Assembly (NCBI GenBank): GCA_032622095.1
Contig: CP136068.1
Location: 6,425,314-6,489,313 of the forward strand
Direction of reading: 5' to 3'
Length of the DNA stretch: 64,000 bases
From: Siphonodentalium dalli
Taxonomy: Eukaryota; Mollusca; Scaphopoda; Gadilida; Siphonodentaliidae
The number at the start of each line of letters is the position of its first letter. Positions within the stretch are counted from its first letter, which is position 1. The translations under genes were made by a program, and so were the position numbers. The notes under the pieces are model-generated. The model was not told the DNA's origin. It searched no databases and was given only the letters and a program-made list of their open reading frames with translations. Positions 34,573-47,108 of the stretch are shown here, piece by piece.

Positions 34573-37500
34573 TATACTATATTTGTCATTGGTTAACACA
34601 TGTCCATAAACATTTGTGTGAATCACTTTGCATACCGTTACTTAATATTTAAACAATATCATAATATAAAAACGTCGCATCATGGATATGAATATCTAAG
34701 TTTAGTTTGGTCGGCCACACGTTTAATAAATGTTGGTGCCCCTTACCTGACCCCCATTTCTGACTATAGTCAAGTTAAGACTATTTGCCTATGAGTGCAC
34801 ACCATAAGCGGAATCTGAACTGTTGGAAATGGGCAACCATGCAGAGGGACAGATATATATTACATGCGTTGATTTGTTTTCAATGTCATGAATTTCCCGT
34901 CATGTAGAAAATCTAAAAGGTTCCCAGGTTTTGAACTGGTAGAATATTATGGGAAGTTATGGGCGCAGTCAGAGTAGAGCTTTGTGGCATGATCCACATC
35001 AAAATAAGTTATCAAATTTGACTCATATAGCATATATAAGTTTAGGATTGCAAATTATGAGTATAGCACATCTGGTCATGCAGTAGCATCGTTTTGGTGT
35101 CAAAATTAAAACGTTGAACCCTTCAAATGAATTCGTAGAAAACACCAGTATTTGTGATTGCCACCAGCCAAAAAAAAAAACCACAATAGAATTGTAAAAA
35201 TCATATATTTAGGAAATTGTCCATATCTGAGCAAAGATCGGGTGCGAATTAATCAACTATGACATGATCACACCAGTCAGCGGTCGCCACTTAGACACAC
35301 CCTCACTCGAGATTATTTACAGATCGACCATGTGACTGATTGTTTGACACTTCTAAACCGCGATGAAGAAAACACGGAATCGTCATCTCAAATTTACCCT
35401 CGATAAAGCTGGTTTAGCCGGACCGCCGAATTATATGGTTTAGTTGCCGGTTTAAGCTTATAAAACGCCAAAACAATATTGAAATTAACAAAAACTTATC
35501 CCCATACGCTTTATATGTGTGACTGCTTCTCGCTTATATATCTCCAATCATAATATGACCGCTGTCGTAATTATTGATTTTCGCAATCAATAAAAAGATG
35601 CGGTCCGCATTAGGAGAGTACGTTTAATTATCGCGACGATACAGAGACACTACTGCTAAACCACTGGTCTGGCTGGACCAGGTTTAAACCAAAGATGACG
35701 AATGCGTCACTTAGATATGTGGTCTCGGGTTTAAACCACGGATTTAGCTGACTCACGGCGGTTTAAACCTAGAGGTTTACGTAGACCAGGTTTAAACCTG
35801 AGATGACGAATCCGGCCATTGGGATCCAGCAATGTGACGTCAAATAGAGTTGTACCATCGCTACGCTGGTCTGGCAACTGCAACGACGTACTGTGTTTAA
35901 GCTTTTCTTACACCTATTTTATTGACAACGTTTAATTTGACGGTTACAATTCATTATGCAGTATTCTGCTCAACTAAACTGCATATATAAAATTGGAAAT
36001 TGTCCAGATAAGTTAAACTTTTTCGGAAATTGTCCGATATAGTAGCGCAAAATAGTGACATTATCGTGAATCGAAACGATTCCAAAAGATAGACACAAAG
36101 TCACACTCATGATTATGTTATACGGGTACGTGTATCACAGCTGTGTAGCTATTAAGTTGGGTGATGCATAGAGCTACTTCATGCATGTTCAATCAAAACC
36201 GTGTGCTGTGTACATTATGGTAGACGACACCTAATCAATTAATCAGTTACTGATATACTGCCCAGTCCATTATGATATCACATATAATCCAGTGGTCAAC
36301 AACATTGAACAATCTATGTACACATTCCTGCACCATTAGTTTTCTGATGTGACTGTTATTGGCATAGTATGATATCCCTATACGCAATGCACTATTTGGT
36401 TCTATTCATTCAGAAGTATTTCGATTTTGGTAAATTGGTGGGACGCATACACCTATGGATAATGTGCTTATGGTTTTGATTCCGACCACGCTAATACATG
36501 TTCGGTTGTATTAATATGATGGAATATGGTAATATTATTTGTTATAAGGAGCGAGGCTGTTGTAATTTGATTTCATATTATTCTGATTTATTTACTATTT
36601 GTTGGAGGTGGGTCCCAAATAAATAGGGCATGGACAAACACAGTGCAGATGGTGGGGTGGGTGGTCTGGTACCGGAAATTATATGTTTCGATCTTGTGTC
36701 TGCATGTTTTGTCACGACCGACGCGACCGTCACATATAGTTGTATCTTCGCGACGCTTGTCTGAAAACTTGCACTCCATTTAAGCAGTTATATGCCAGTA
36801 TGGTAATATGTGTATGCCATTGTGGTCACATATGAGGCAATTCCGATATTCACTCAAGAACCGCTTGCAAATTAGCCAAGCATATGTATTATAATTAAGT
36901 CGACATTCAGCCCCCGAACTCCATGTTTTGGTCGATCAGATGTTCGGCGCCTACTAACAACTCACATGCTAATGCCACATTAATCTTCTTTTGAAGCAAC
37001 CGTTCGCACGGAGAATTGTCCCAGTTACTCCACCAAAATGGCCCAAATCGATAGGATATAACATTGCTTAAATAAAGGAATGATTATTTAAGTTTTAAGA
37101 ATAATTTACAATATTCAGTACCACTAGCAAGTTTCTATTTTCATTCGATCATCGGCATCGGGTCAAGACAAATCAGCGACATTCATTCCAAGTTGGCCAA
37201 ACAATACTTTTATTTACTGTCGTTATATTTTCTCCATTTGTCCAACAAAGAGTCACCATAGCCAATGGACTTACATTAAGTGTTGAATCGTGACTTTAGT
37301 TACTCAAGCATACAACATTAAAGACATGTTGCTTAGTTATTGGGGAAACTTGTTGGAAGGGGAGCCCTGGTTTGGGTCCTATCTCGGGATAAAACAAGGT
37401 GTTATTGTCAATTGCATCAAATATTGGGAGAAAAGTTGAAAAAGGCCACTGCTGAGAACCAGTGCGAATTATGTTTGAATATATGTTAACTCATAGTGTC

Positions 37501-38344
37501 ATAACTGACCAATCAAACGGACTAGGCCACTCTGACATATATCGTCAAGGTCATTGAAACAAATTGATAGTTTGGAAAATTGTGTACCAGTTGCCTCATA
37601 TTCAAACTGATATTCGTAAAAGAAATCTCCATCATAATGCACACACATTTGGGTACAATCGACATGTTAAATTTGGTATATGATGCAATTGATATAATTA
37701 TAAGACGGTCATTGTCAACGTGACAGCATTTATGTTATATATACTTACATCATAAATACTACCTGGTATAATATATGTGACAGTACATACGTGCATTACC
37801 TTAAGGGAGAATCAGACCGAACTAAATACGATTTTGTTAATTTAGTAACTAAACCATGACACTTCATCATATGATTTGCTTAGTTAAAGAAGCAACGTTG
37901 TGGAGATGTGCACAGGTGATATGTCATGTGAATTATGTCCATAGCAACGACATCAATTTATCTCAAATCCAATAAGAGATTTGGGGATTATGACTCCATT
38001 GCTGTTGGGGTAGGCAATATTAATCTAGCTGATTCATGTATGAGCTATTGTGTGTGTTGTCATAACTGTATATGGTATTTTAATACAACGCACACACATC
38101 ATATTTGCCAGTTAAACTTGGATCCTTGTGCTAATATAATTTAATGTATTAAACACCCCAAACTCGGGAATTGTATTATGTTGGAGCAAGATCAGAGAAA
38201 TGTAGCTATGATTACTATTCGTTGTACCTAGATACTTCCGTTACCTGGGGGGGTTTTGGCGTGTAGGCTGAAACGTGGCATTATTTGCGTAGATTGAGGC
38301 CTATACAGAATATATTCCGTCGGACATTGTACATACATGTACCT
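34573..38344. other. non-coding stretch with small repeats
   Basis: No exon recognised. About 35395-35820 is rich in GTTTAAAC palindromes (GGTTTAAACC-like) and ends GATGACGAATCCGGCC, matching about 2097-2112, so it holds a dispersed palindromic element. A segment near 35836-35900 (TCAAATAGAGTTGTACCATC) is echoed near 36724-36785 (TCACATATAGTTGTATCTTC). Otherwise AT-rich DNA without clear features. Confidence 0.45.
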
Positions 38345-38720
38345 GACATTAAATATATATATATATTTGCGAATGTGTCTTTCTATCCGCTATATAAATT
38401 GAAGGAGGACCATATAGAGGGCTCTATCTCAAAAGGGATCAACAGGGTCTGCCTTTGTACGAGGTGTATAATGGAGCGGGTTAAACATTGATACAGTGAA
38501 GCCCTCTTGGTCAGGGGCAGAAACTGGGAACGGGCAACAAGATAGATGATATTTGTTGTCGCTGATTTTCACAATGCTTATACAAACTACATCTCAGTAA
38601 TACGAGGAGCCTAATACAACGATGTGGTTTAAATATACCAACAGTTCAAACCAAGAATAGGAGATATGAGGGGCACCAAAACTGATAACATATGTTATAG
38701 CGCCGACTTCCACACATGAA
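38345..38720 (+). mobile_element. Helitron-like family T, 3'-truncated copy
   Basis: Begins ATATATATTTGCGAATGTG like the 5' end of T, then TCTATATCTC-free variants of the module phrases: GGTCAGGGGCAGAAACTGGG, GATGTGGTTTAAATATA and GGGGCACCAAAACTGATAA. It stops after about one and a half modules; no 3' hairpin or CTAG was seen. Confidence 0.65.
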
Positions 38721-39279
38721 CATCTATTCTGCATTATACTGAAAGTCGAGCTGACTGTGATATGCTACTATGTGTTTAGAATTGCATGACGGAAGTACTA
38801 GCTGATCATGTATCGTCATTTTCCAGAATGTCGGCTTTAAAATTAAGACTAAATCCGCTGGATAACCCGTCCTTTTGTTAACATACACACCGACGAGGAC
38901 ATTCTATATTTTGTCCCATCGATAGATGCGCAAAAAAACTATGTGAAGACATTCATCGGGAATTTTCTATTATTATATTAAGACCGAATCCCTGGAGTAC
39001 TGCACATGCTTATAGTACCGAGATCTAATGGATGACCGAACGGCTTGAAATCAAATAACGCCTTTAATATTTTACTACATTCGCTGCGATGTATTGTATT
39101 GTTTTCGAAAGTGCTCCTGTGTCCCATGTTTCGTATTACCTGTTAACACTCTATAAAAGGTTGTCGCATTATTTGACACTCACCACCAATGGGCAGCACC
39201 ATAATTGTACTTTATGGTATGGTTATCAGATGAAATATAAAAGAGATATATACCCTATTATGCTAGTAACATCAGCAGA
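38721..39279. other. non-coding stretch, nothing recognised
   Basis: No gene, RNA or repeat could be supported between the truncated T copy and the SINE. Confidence 0.45.
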
Positions 39280-39541
39280 GTCGGAGCATCGGTTGCTCAG
39301 TCGGTAAGGGTTCAAATCCACATGTTTCCATCGTGGACTTTGTAACTTGAACACGATATATGTTGCCAGTTACTCGCCGATGGCCGGTGGACTGTCGCAC
39401 ATGGTCGACCAATTTATCACCCATTGAAATCGCCATTAGATTAGCCGTGTGTGTGGATTTCCGACACCACTAACACTGGCGATGTTGTGATACGACCTTA
39501 GTTGCTGAACGCGACATTAAACCCCAACCAATCAATCAATA
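39280..39541 (+). mobile_element. tRNA-derived SINE, about 260 bp
   Basis: A pol III A-box-like GGTTGCTCAGTCGG (39291-39304) is followed almost at once by a B-box GGTTCAAATCC (39309-39319). The body runs through GCCGGTGGACTGTCGCACAT to a tail GCGACATTAAACCCCAACCA with short CAAT repeats. SINEs of this layout, with the ACATTAAACCCCAA end and CAAT-type tail, are familiar from molluscs and other invertebrates. The A-to-B distance is only a few bases instead of the usual 30 or so, so part of the tRNA-like head is deleted and the copy is probably not transcribable. Confidence 0.75.
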
Positions 39542-39595
39542 TTAACATGCTCAGAGTCAGTTTAAAAGAATGCGGCTAGTGTCTGTAATAATATA

Positions 39596-39714
39596 CAGTT
39601 ATCGCCCGCGATTGAGTGAGACACGGGGATTTGTCACCCGCGGCCCGAGGGTGACATTCCAGGTCGAGAGCGGCGACAAATCCCCGTGTCTCACGAAAAC
39701 AAGGGTGATAACTG
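39596..39714. mobile_element. 119-bp MITE with strong hairpin
   Basis: Ends CAGTTATCGCCC and GGGTGATAACTG are inverted. Inside them GTGAGACACGGGGATTTGTC and GACAAATCCCCGTGTCTCAC are a perfect 20-bp inverted repeat. The CAGT start and the flanking TA on the left suggest a Tc1/mariner-type MITE; the right flank is TT, so the target duplication is not clean. Both strands have short open frames through it, which are not genes. Confidence 0.75.
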
Positions 39715-39910
39715 TTTTGTTATCTGACAAAGGAGTACACACGAACCTCCTTAATAGCAGGCATAAATGCGCGCATATATTCTTTAATCCAGTTCGAAAA
39801 GTTAATTTTATGTTGGAATCATCGCTATTTAGAAAATAAAACATTCATAATCTTGATCAATTATTCTCCGGTCAGTTTGCTGTTTGCATGGTGGAAATCG
39901 GTTCACGGAA

Positions 39911-40420
39911 ACAACTAGTTATCTGGTGTTTTAATTGTTAACACCTCTCCTTGTTCAACCGATTTAGGTTGTCTTTTGTCTATAAAATGATGGGATTGAA
40001 ATAAATGTTTGTTAATGTTATTTCAGCCCCGATAATTTTGAGACTTGTATATTCTGTCGATATATAGTTTCATGATTGTGCGGTCGAAACATCCACAGCG
40101 GTCTTGAAAAAATCAACTTCTCTGGTTTTGCGTTTTTTATGTATAGGATGCAGCAAAAAAGATGATAACTGGCCAAATGTCATTAAAACATCGAGAAATC
40201 TGGTGCATACATCGAAATTGAGTACAAATTTCGGGATTAAAAAAAGACCGCACACTGATGAAAATATATATCGATCGAATATACATGTCTCAAAATTATC
40301 GGGGCGGAAATGCCATTAACAACAATTTGTTATAATCCCATCATTTTATAGACAAAAGACAACCTAAATCTCTTGAACAAGGAGAGGTGTTAACAATTAA
40401 AGCGCAAGATAACTAGTTGT
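39911..40420. mobile_element. foldback element with about 175-bp arms
   Basis: The left arm (39911-40085) starts ACAACTAGTTATCTGGTG and includes ACACCTCTCCTTGTTCAACC and ATGATGGGATT. The right arm (40246-40420) is its inverse, ending AAGATAACTAGTTGT. Pairing runs through the CGATATATA region and the GTGTGCGGTC motif with scattered mismatches. The central loop of about 160 bp has no recognised coding content. This is a long-inverted-repeat MITE or foldback transposon. Confidence 0.85.
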
Positions 40421-40518
40421 GAATGACATGCAAAAATTAGGCAGACCGGATTTCGTCTGCATAAAGTCGCGGTCTGCCTAATGATGGCCAATGGTCCTCC
40501 TAATGCTTACTCTACATA

Positions 40519-40520
40519 GC

Positions 40521-40603
<83 letters not shown>
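40519..40603. repeat. TA microsatellite, left of Penelope fragment
   Basis: About 40 TA units with one GTA interruption, followed at 40606 by a short GT run. It reads as YIYI-rich in all frames, which explains the open frames through it. Confidence 0.97.
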
Positions 40604-40605
<2 letters not shown>

Positions 40606-40607
<2 letters not shown>

Positions 40608-41244
40608 GTGTGTGTGTGTGACGAGAGCCCGTTTCGATACCAGCAACGAAACAACATACATAATTCGGACGTGTAGAGATTCCAGATGCGGTACATGCAA
40701 AAACATAGTTACTGGTACTCAATTCAAGTTTAAAAATGGGACAGTAGTTCAACCCAATGCGGATATGGACTGCAAATCACGGAACTTAATCTATGTTATT
40801 ATATGTTCTGGATGCCATGAGTTTTATGTGGGACAGACGGGCAACACTGTGTGTGAGCGCATGATAATACACCGCCAACAAATCAAACAACCAGAGCTGA
40901 GACAAATTGATCTCAGCGAACATCTGGAAATTTGTGGCGGTTGCTCATTCACAGTATTTCCATTATACAAAATGCTATCAATGGACCCATTGAAAAGAAT
41001 TCGGACGGAAACAATGTTGATAAAAAAACTTCGTCCGAAACTAAATTCAGAAAAAAAATTAAAACCATCACTGGAATAAATATCCAGGGAAGTGAGGTCA
41101 CAATGAAACCAAAATTCGAAAGTGATGTTAATATTCATTATACATTATGATATTATACATTGTGTAACATGAAGATCAGCAGTAGCTGTGAAAGGCCTAG
41201 TTACAATACAATAACGTTTTTCTAAGCCATGCTTTAAATTTATT

Positions 41245-41248
<4 letters not shown>
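40606..41248 (+). pseudogene. Penelope-like retroelement fragment with GIY-YIG endonuclease
   Basis: An open frame running to a stop at 41077-41079 encodes the C-terminal part of a Penelope-like element. From about 40672 it has the cysteine-bearing linker CRDSRCGTCKNI. The GIY-YIG nuclease core follows: LIYVIICSGC with YVGQTG (about 40792-40845), then the arginine/histidine segment ERMIIHR, LSEHLEICGGC, and the glutamate-bearing RTETMLIKKLRPKLN. The GIY-YIG domain nicks DNA to prime reverse transcription. The reverse transcriptase part is absent: the frame enters directly from a TA/GT microsatellite, so it is a 5'-truncated copy. About 170 bp of 3' untranslated DNA follow before a second TA tract. 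The nuclease frame itself has no stop or frameshift, so the insertion may be fairly young. Confidence 0.85.

Positions 41249-41296
<48 letters not shown>
41247..41296. repeat. TA microsatellite, between Penelope fragment and Helitron array
   Basis: About 25 TA units. The Helitron-like array begins at its right edge: on the minus strand CTAG is followed directly by TATATA, as expected for Helitron insertion between A and T. Confidence 0.95.
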
Positions 41297-41297
<1 letters not shown>

Positions 41298-41937
41298 TAG
41301 CCGATGAGCCCGACGTTGTCCGGGCTATTCAAAAACCAAATGTCAAGTCGATAGCTCCACCCGTTTCCGATATCTGGTCTGCGCATGCGCGAAGCTGGCG
41401 TCGCACGGGCCCGGCGACCCGATAACATTCGTATCCGGGGCAAGATAGATTCACATACCAAATTTCAAGCCGATAGCTCCACCCGTTTCAAAAATCCGGT
41501 CTGCGCATGCGCGAAGCTGGCGTCGCACTGGCTCGGCGACCCGATAAAATTCGTATCCGGGGCAAGATACATTCACATAGCAAAATTTCAAGTCGATAGC
41601 TCCACCCGTTTCCGAGATCTCGCCTGCACATGCGCGATGCTGGCGTCGCACGGGCTCGGCGACCAGATAAAATTCGTATCCGGGGCAAGATACATTCACA
41701 TACCAAATTTCAAGTCGATAGCTCCACCCGTTTCCGAGATCTCGTCTGCGCATGCGCGAAGCGGGCGCCACACGGGCTCGCCAATACGACAACGTCCACC
41801 GCCTGGTCAAACTACACACACGTACCAAGTTTCGTCCCGATCGGTTGAGAATCGTAGATTTGTATCAATGACAGACAAACATACAGACAGACAAACAAAC
41901 AGAGGTCTTCAAAATATATATGAGATATATATATATA
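41297..41937 (-). mobile_element. Helitron-like family Z, unit Z0 (641 bp)
   Basis: Left-most unit, next to the TA tract. The plus strand begins CTAGCCGATGAGCCCGACGT; on the minus strand this is the hairpin GCCCGGACAACGTCGGGC, a seven-base spacer and CTAG. The body has four modules of about 124 bp (TCGATAGCTCCACCCGTTTC, CTGCGCATGCGCGAAGC). The other end is GAGGTCTTCAAAATATATAT after CAGACAGACAAACAAACAG. Confidence 0.8.
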
Positions 41938-43662
41938 CTAGGGGGTTGCCCGTCACAAAATGACGGGTATATAAATGTTCTTCGTTACTTTCTGGTCTCC
42001 GAGGTCATGGACACATGGAATGGTCATGCTTCTCTTTTTGTTACTGGATGCGCGTTGGCACACTTTATTTCACTTAAACTGTATTTATACACACCCAGTC
42101 CACATATGCGCATGCACATATTGAACGAAACAAAATCAGTATATTATTTAAATACTATGCACCAACTGAAACATACTCAATTCAGGAGCTTGCTGCACAT
42201 TTTGAACGGACCCCCTTTGGAACCTGTATTCAGCATGCCGCATAATGATCACACATCTGCACTGCGCGGCCCGTTTGTATGAACACTTTATTTCAATAAA
42301 ACTGTATTTTTACCCCCACCCCATCTCCCCAACCCATATATATGCATGCACATATGGAACGCAACAATCAAAACATTGTACTTTATCTATGCTAACTGAA
42401 ACAGGCTCAATTCGGAATCTTTATTTAGAGGGGGGCCTACAGCCCCTTTCGGCACTTCGCGCACATTATATGGTCTTAAACTGCGTGAGCTTCGCGCACA
42501 TATAGGGAGCTTGCAGCACATTTTAAACGGACCCTGTATTCAACATGCAGCCTATTGATCACACGCCCTGCACTGCGTGGCCCATTTGTATGAACACTTT
42601 ATTTCAATAAAACTGTATTTTTGCCCCCACCATCATCTCCCCAACCCACGTATATGCATGCATATATATGGAACGCAACAATCAAGATATTTTACTTAAT
42701 CTATACTAACTGAAACAGGCTCAATTCGGAACCTTTGTTTAGCGGGGGAGGGGCCTGCAGCCCCTTTGTGAGTTTAAATTCATTATATGAATTTAAAACT
42801 GCGTGCGCTTCGCGCATTGTGATCTTTTAAACATTTATTCTTGTATCAGATTTGCACTCAACCGAAAGATTAAAAGAGCATTAATTAGCGTCGGCAGTAT
42901 TGTTTATACTGTAGGCCCTATTATTAGGCCTGTCCCGGGAATGTGCTTTTTTCCAACTGAGTTCCGGCGAATTTACTGAGTTCACGGTACCCACTGGCGG
43001 GAGGTCAGACTGTGTCCATTCGCCATCTTCCGTGTATACCGGTACTCCTTCGATTCCACACTCAATGCACAACTTTCGTATCAAAGACAGCATTCTTTAC
43101 TTATGTTCAAACCCAACTGGCAAATTAAAATACCATATTAGCACCCATTCCCAACGACGAACGTTCGAGTCTTGACTCTGCACACCACTACATCCACCCA
43201 TGCCCAACGACGGTAGAACGTTCGAGTCTTGACTCGACACCAAAATTCAATACATGCCTTCCGCGACAAAATCAACATTCGTTACCTAAATTCACACTGA
43301 ACCTGAACTGACACATTAATTTAGCGCCTATTTCCAACAACGCGTGAAGTTTCGCCTACAATAGCAAAGCAAGTGTTGGTTTGCGTTCGACGTCAATGAC
43401 GTCATTTCGACAAACGTCATAAGAAATAGTGTCTACTTGAGTGCAAATTCTGCATTTGGGGACCATGTTAGATCTCAGGTTTGCTTTGACCAATCGGCGT
43501 GAAAATTGGTGAGTCACCTTTTATGACACACTATAGGTCGTGGTACAAATTTGGGCCACATTGGACGCATGGTTGAAAAGTTATAAACGCGCCAAAAGCG
43601 TGACCGAGTTACACACACACACACACACACACACACAGACGACGGGTTTTATATATATAGAC
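41938..43662 (-). mobile_element. Helitron-like family X, unit X1
   Basis: Plus-strand start CTAGGGGGTTGCCCGTCAC and end GACGACGGGTTTTATATATA. The minus-strand 3' end is hairpin CCCGTCATTTTGTGACGGG, spacer CAACCCC and CTAG. Contains several internal modules of about 300 bp marked by ACTTTATTTCAATAAAACTG and CGCTTCGCGCACAT, and a TGACGTCA site at 43397. Carries the B-type marker CTGGCGGGAGG near 42992. Confidence 0.8.
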
Positions 43663-45366
43663 TAGGGGATTGCCCGTCACAAAATGACGGGTATATAAAT
43701 GTTCTTTGTTATTTTCTTGTGTCCGCGTTCATGGACACATGTAATGGTCATGCTTCTCCTTTTTGTTACTGGATGCGCATCGGAACACTTTATTTCACTA
43801 ACACTGTATTTCTACACACTCAGTCCACATATTGAACGAAACAAAATCAGTATATTATTTAAATACTATACACCAACTGAAACATACTCAATTCAGGAGC
43901 CTTCATTCGGGAGCTTGCTGCACATTTTGAACGGACCCCCTTTGGAACCTGTATTCAGCATGCCGCCTAATGATCACACGCCTGCACTGCGCGGCCCGTT
44001 TGAATGAACACTTTATTTCAATAAAACTGTATTTTTACCCCCACCCCATCTCCCCAACCCATGTATATGCATGCACATATGGAACGCAACAATCAAAATA
44101 TTTTACTTTATCTATACTAAAACAGGCTCAATTCGGAATCTTTATTTAGAGGAGATGGGGCCTACAGCCCCTTTCAGCGCTTCGCGCACATTATATGATC
44201 TTAAACTGCGTGAGCTTCGCGCACATATAGGGAGCTTGCAGCACATTTTAAACGGACCCTGTATTCAACATGCAGCATATTGATCACACGCCCTGCACTG
44301 CGTGGCCCATTTGTATGAACACTTTATTTCAATAAAACTGTATTTTTGCCCCCACCATCATCTCCCCAACCCACGTATATGCATGCACATATATGGAACG
44401 CAACAATCGAGATATTTTACTTAATCTATACTGACTGAAACAGGCTCAATTCTGAACCTTTATTTAGCGGGGTAGGGGCATGCAGCCCCTTTATGAGCTT
44501 CGCGCACATTATATGAATTTAAAACGTGTGCGCTTCGCGCATTGTGATCCTTTAAACATGTATTCTTGTATCAGATTTGCACTCAACCGAAAGATTAAAA
44601 GAGCATTAATTAGCGTCGGCAGTATTGTTTACACTGTATGCCCTATTATTAGGCCTGTCCCGGGAATGTGCTTTTTTCAACTGAGTTCCGGCGAATTTAC
44701 TGAGTTCACGGTACCCACTGGCGGGAGGTCAGCTTGTGTCCATACTCCTTCGATTCCACACTCAATGCACAACTTTCGTATCAAAGACAGCATTCTTTAC
44801 TTGTGTTCAAACCCAACTGGCAAATTAAAATACCATATTAGCACCCATTCCCAACGACGAACGTTCGAGTCTTGGCTCTGCAAACCACTACATCCACCCA
44901 TTCCCAACGACGGTAGAACGTTCGAGTCTTGACTCTACACCCCACTATACATGCACTTCCGCGACAAAATCAACATTCGTTACCTAAATTCACACTGAAC
45001 CTGAACTGACACATTAATTTCCAACAACGCTTTGGTAGAGCGCATGGAAGTTTCGCCTACAATAGCAAAGCAAGTATTGGTTTGTGTTCGACGTCAATGA
45101 CGTCATTTCGACAAACGTCATAAGAAATAGTGTCTACTTGAGTGCAAATGCTGCATTTGGGGACCATGCTAGATCTCAGGTTTGCTTTAACCAATCGGCG
45201 TGAAATTTGGTGAGTCACCTTTTATGACAAACTATAGGTCGGGGTACACATTTGGGCCACATAGGACGCATGGTTGAAAAGTTATAAACGCGCCAAAGGC
45301 GTGACCGAGTTATACACACACAGACAGATACACACACACACAGACGACGGGTTTTATATATATAGA
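43663..45366 (-). mobile_element. Helitron-like family X, unit X2
   Basis: Same ends as X1 (start CTAGGGGATTGCCCGTCAC, one base different). It has the B-type marker CTGGCGGGAGG near 44720 but a deletion just after it. TGACGTCA lies at 45098. The short open frames in it are shared by all X units and show no conserved protein domain. Confidence 0.8.
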
Positions 45367-47108
45367 CTAGGGGGTTGCCCGTCACAAAATGACGGGTATA
45401 TAAATTTTCTTTGTTATTTTCTAGTGTCCGCGTTCATGGACACATGAAATTGTCATGTTTCTCCTTTTTGTTACTGGATGCGCATTGGAACACTTTATTT
45501 CACTAAAACTGTATTTCTACACACCCAGTCCACATATATATGCGCAACGAAACAAAATCAGTATATTATTTAAATACTATGCAACAACTGAAACATACTC
45601 AATTCAGGAGCCTACATTCGGAAGCTTGCTGCATATTTTGAACGGACCCCCTTTGGAACCTGTATTTAGCATGCCGCATACTGATCACATGCCTGCACTG
45701 CGCGGCCCGTTTGTATGAACACTTTATTTCAATAAAACTGTATTTTTACCCCCACCCCCATCTCCCCGACCCATGTATATGCATGCACATATGGAACGCA
45801 ACAATCAAAATATTTTACTTTATCTATACTAACTGAAACAGGCTCAATTCGGAATCTTTATTTAGAGGGGAGGGGCCTATGTACAGCCCCTTTCTGCGCT
45901 TCGCGCACATTATATGATCTTAAACTGCGTGAGCTTCGCGCACATAAATAGGGAGCTTGCAGCACATTTTAAACGGACCCTGTATTCAACATGCAGCCTA
46001 TTGATCACACGCCCTGCACTGCGTGGCCCATTTGTATGAACACTTTATTTCAATAAAACTGTATTTTTGCCCCCACCATCATCTCCCCAACCCACGTATA
46101 TGCATGCACATATATGGAACGCAACAATCGAGATATTTTACTTAATCTATACTGACTGAAACAGGCTCAATTCTGAACCTTTATTTAGCGGGGTAGGGGC
46201 CTGCAGCCCCTTTATGAGCTTCGCGCACATTATATGAATTTAAAACGCGTGCGCTTCGCGCATTGTGATCTTTTAAACATTTATTCTTGTATCAGATTTG
46301 CACTCAACCGAAAGATTAAAAGAGCATTAATTAGCGTCGGCAGTATTGTTTACACTGTAGGCCCTATTATTAGGCCTGTCCCGGGAATGTGCTTTTTTCA
46401 ACTGAGTTCCGGCGAATTTACTGAGTTCACGGTACCCACTGGGTACCGCCTACCCACGTTTTTCCGGCACTCCTTCGATTCCACACCCAATGCACAACTT
46501 TCGTATCAAAGACAGCATTCTTTACTTGTGTTCAAACCCAACTGGCAAATTAAAATACCATATTAGCACCCATTCCCAACGACGAACGTTCGAGTCTTGG
46601 CTCTGCAAACCACTTCATCCACCCATTCCCAACGACGGTAGAACGTTCGAGTTTTGACTCTACACCCCACTATACATGCACGTCCGCGACAAAATCAACA
46701 TTCGTTACCTAAATTCACACTGAACCTGAACTGACACATTAATTTCCAACAACGCTTTGGTAGAGCGCATGGAAGTTTCGCCTACAATAGCAAAGCAAGT
46801 ATTGGTTTGTGTTCGACGTCAATGACGTCATTTCGACAAACGTCATACGAAATAGTGTCTACTTGAGTGCAAATGCTGCATTTGGGGACCATGTTAGATC
46901 TCAGGTTTGCTTTAACCAATCGGCGTGAAATTTGGTGAGTCACCTTTTATGACAAACTATAGGTCGGGGTACAAATTTGGGCCACATAGGACGCATGGTT
47001 GAAAAGTTATAAACGCGCCAAAAGCGTGACCGAGTTATACACACACACACACACACAGACAGATACACACACACACACACACAGACGACGGGTTTTATAT
47101 ATATAGAT
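45367..47108 (-). mobile_element. Helitron-like family X, unit X3
   Basis: A-type unit with CTGGGTACCGC near 46439 and the private marks ATGAAATTGTCATGTTTC and CTATGTACAGCCCC that it shares with X5. TGACGTCA at 46823. On the minus strand its 5' TC is preceded by non-Helitron DNA (the spacer), so one original insertion edge may lie here. Confidence 0.8.

Noticed and set aside
39280-39330. A true tRNA gene
   Set aside because: The A and B boxes are nearly adjacent, no cloverleaf is possible, and a SINE body and CAAT tail follow.
40540-40620. Start codon in the TA tract as the start of the GIY-YIG protein
   Set aside because: The first part of that frame is translated microsatellite (YIYI repeats); the homologous protein begins later, so the frame is a truncated fragment.
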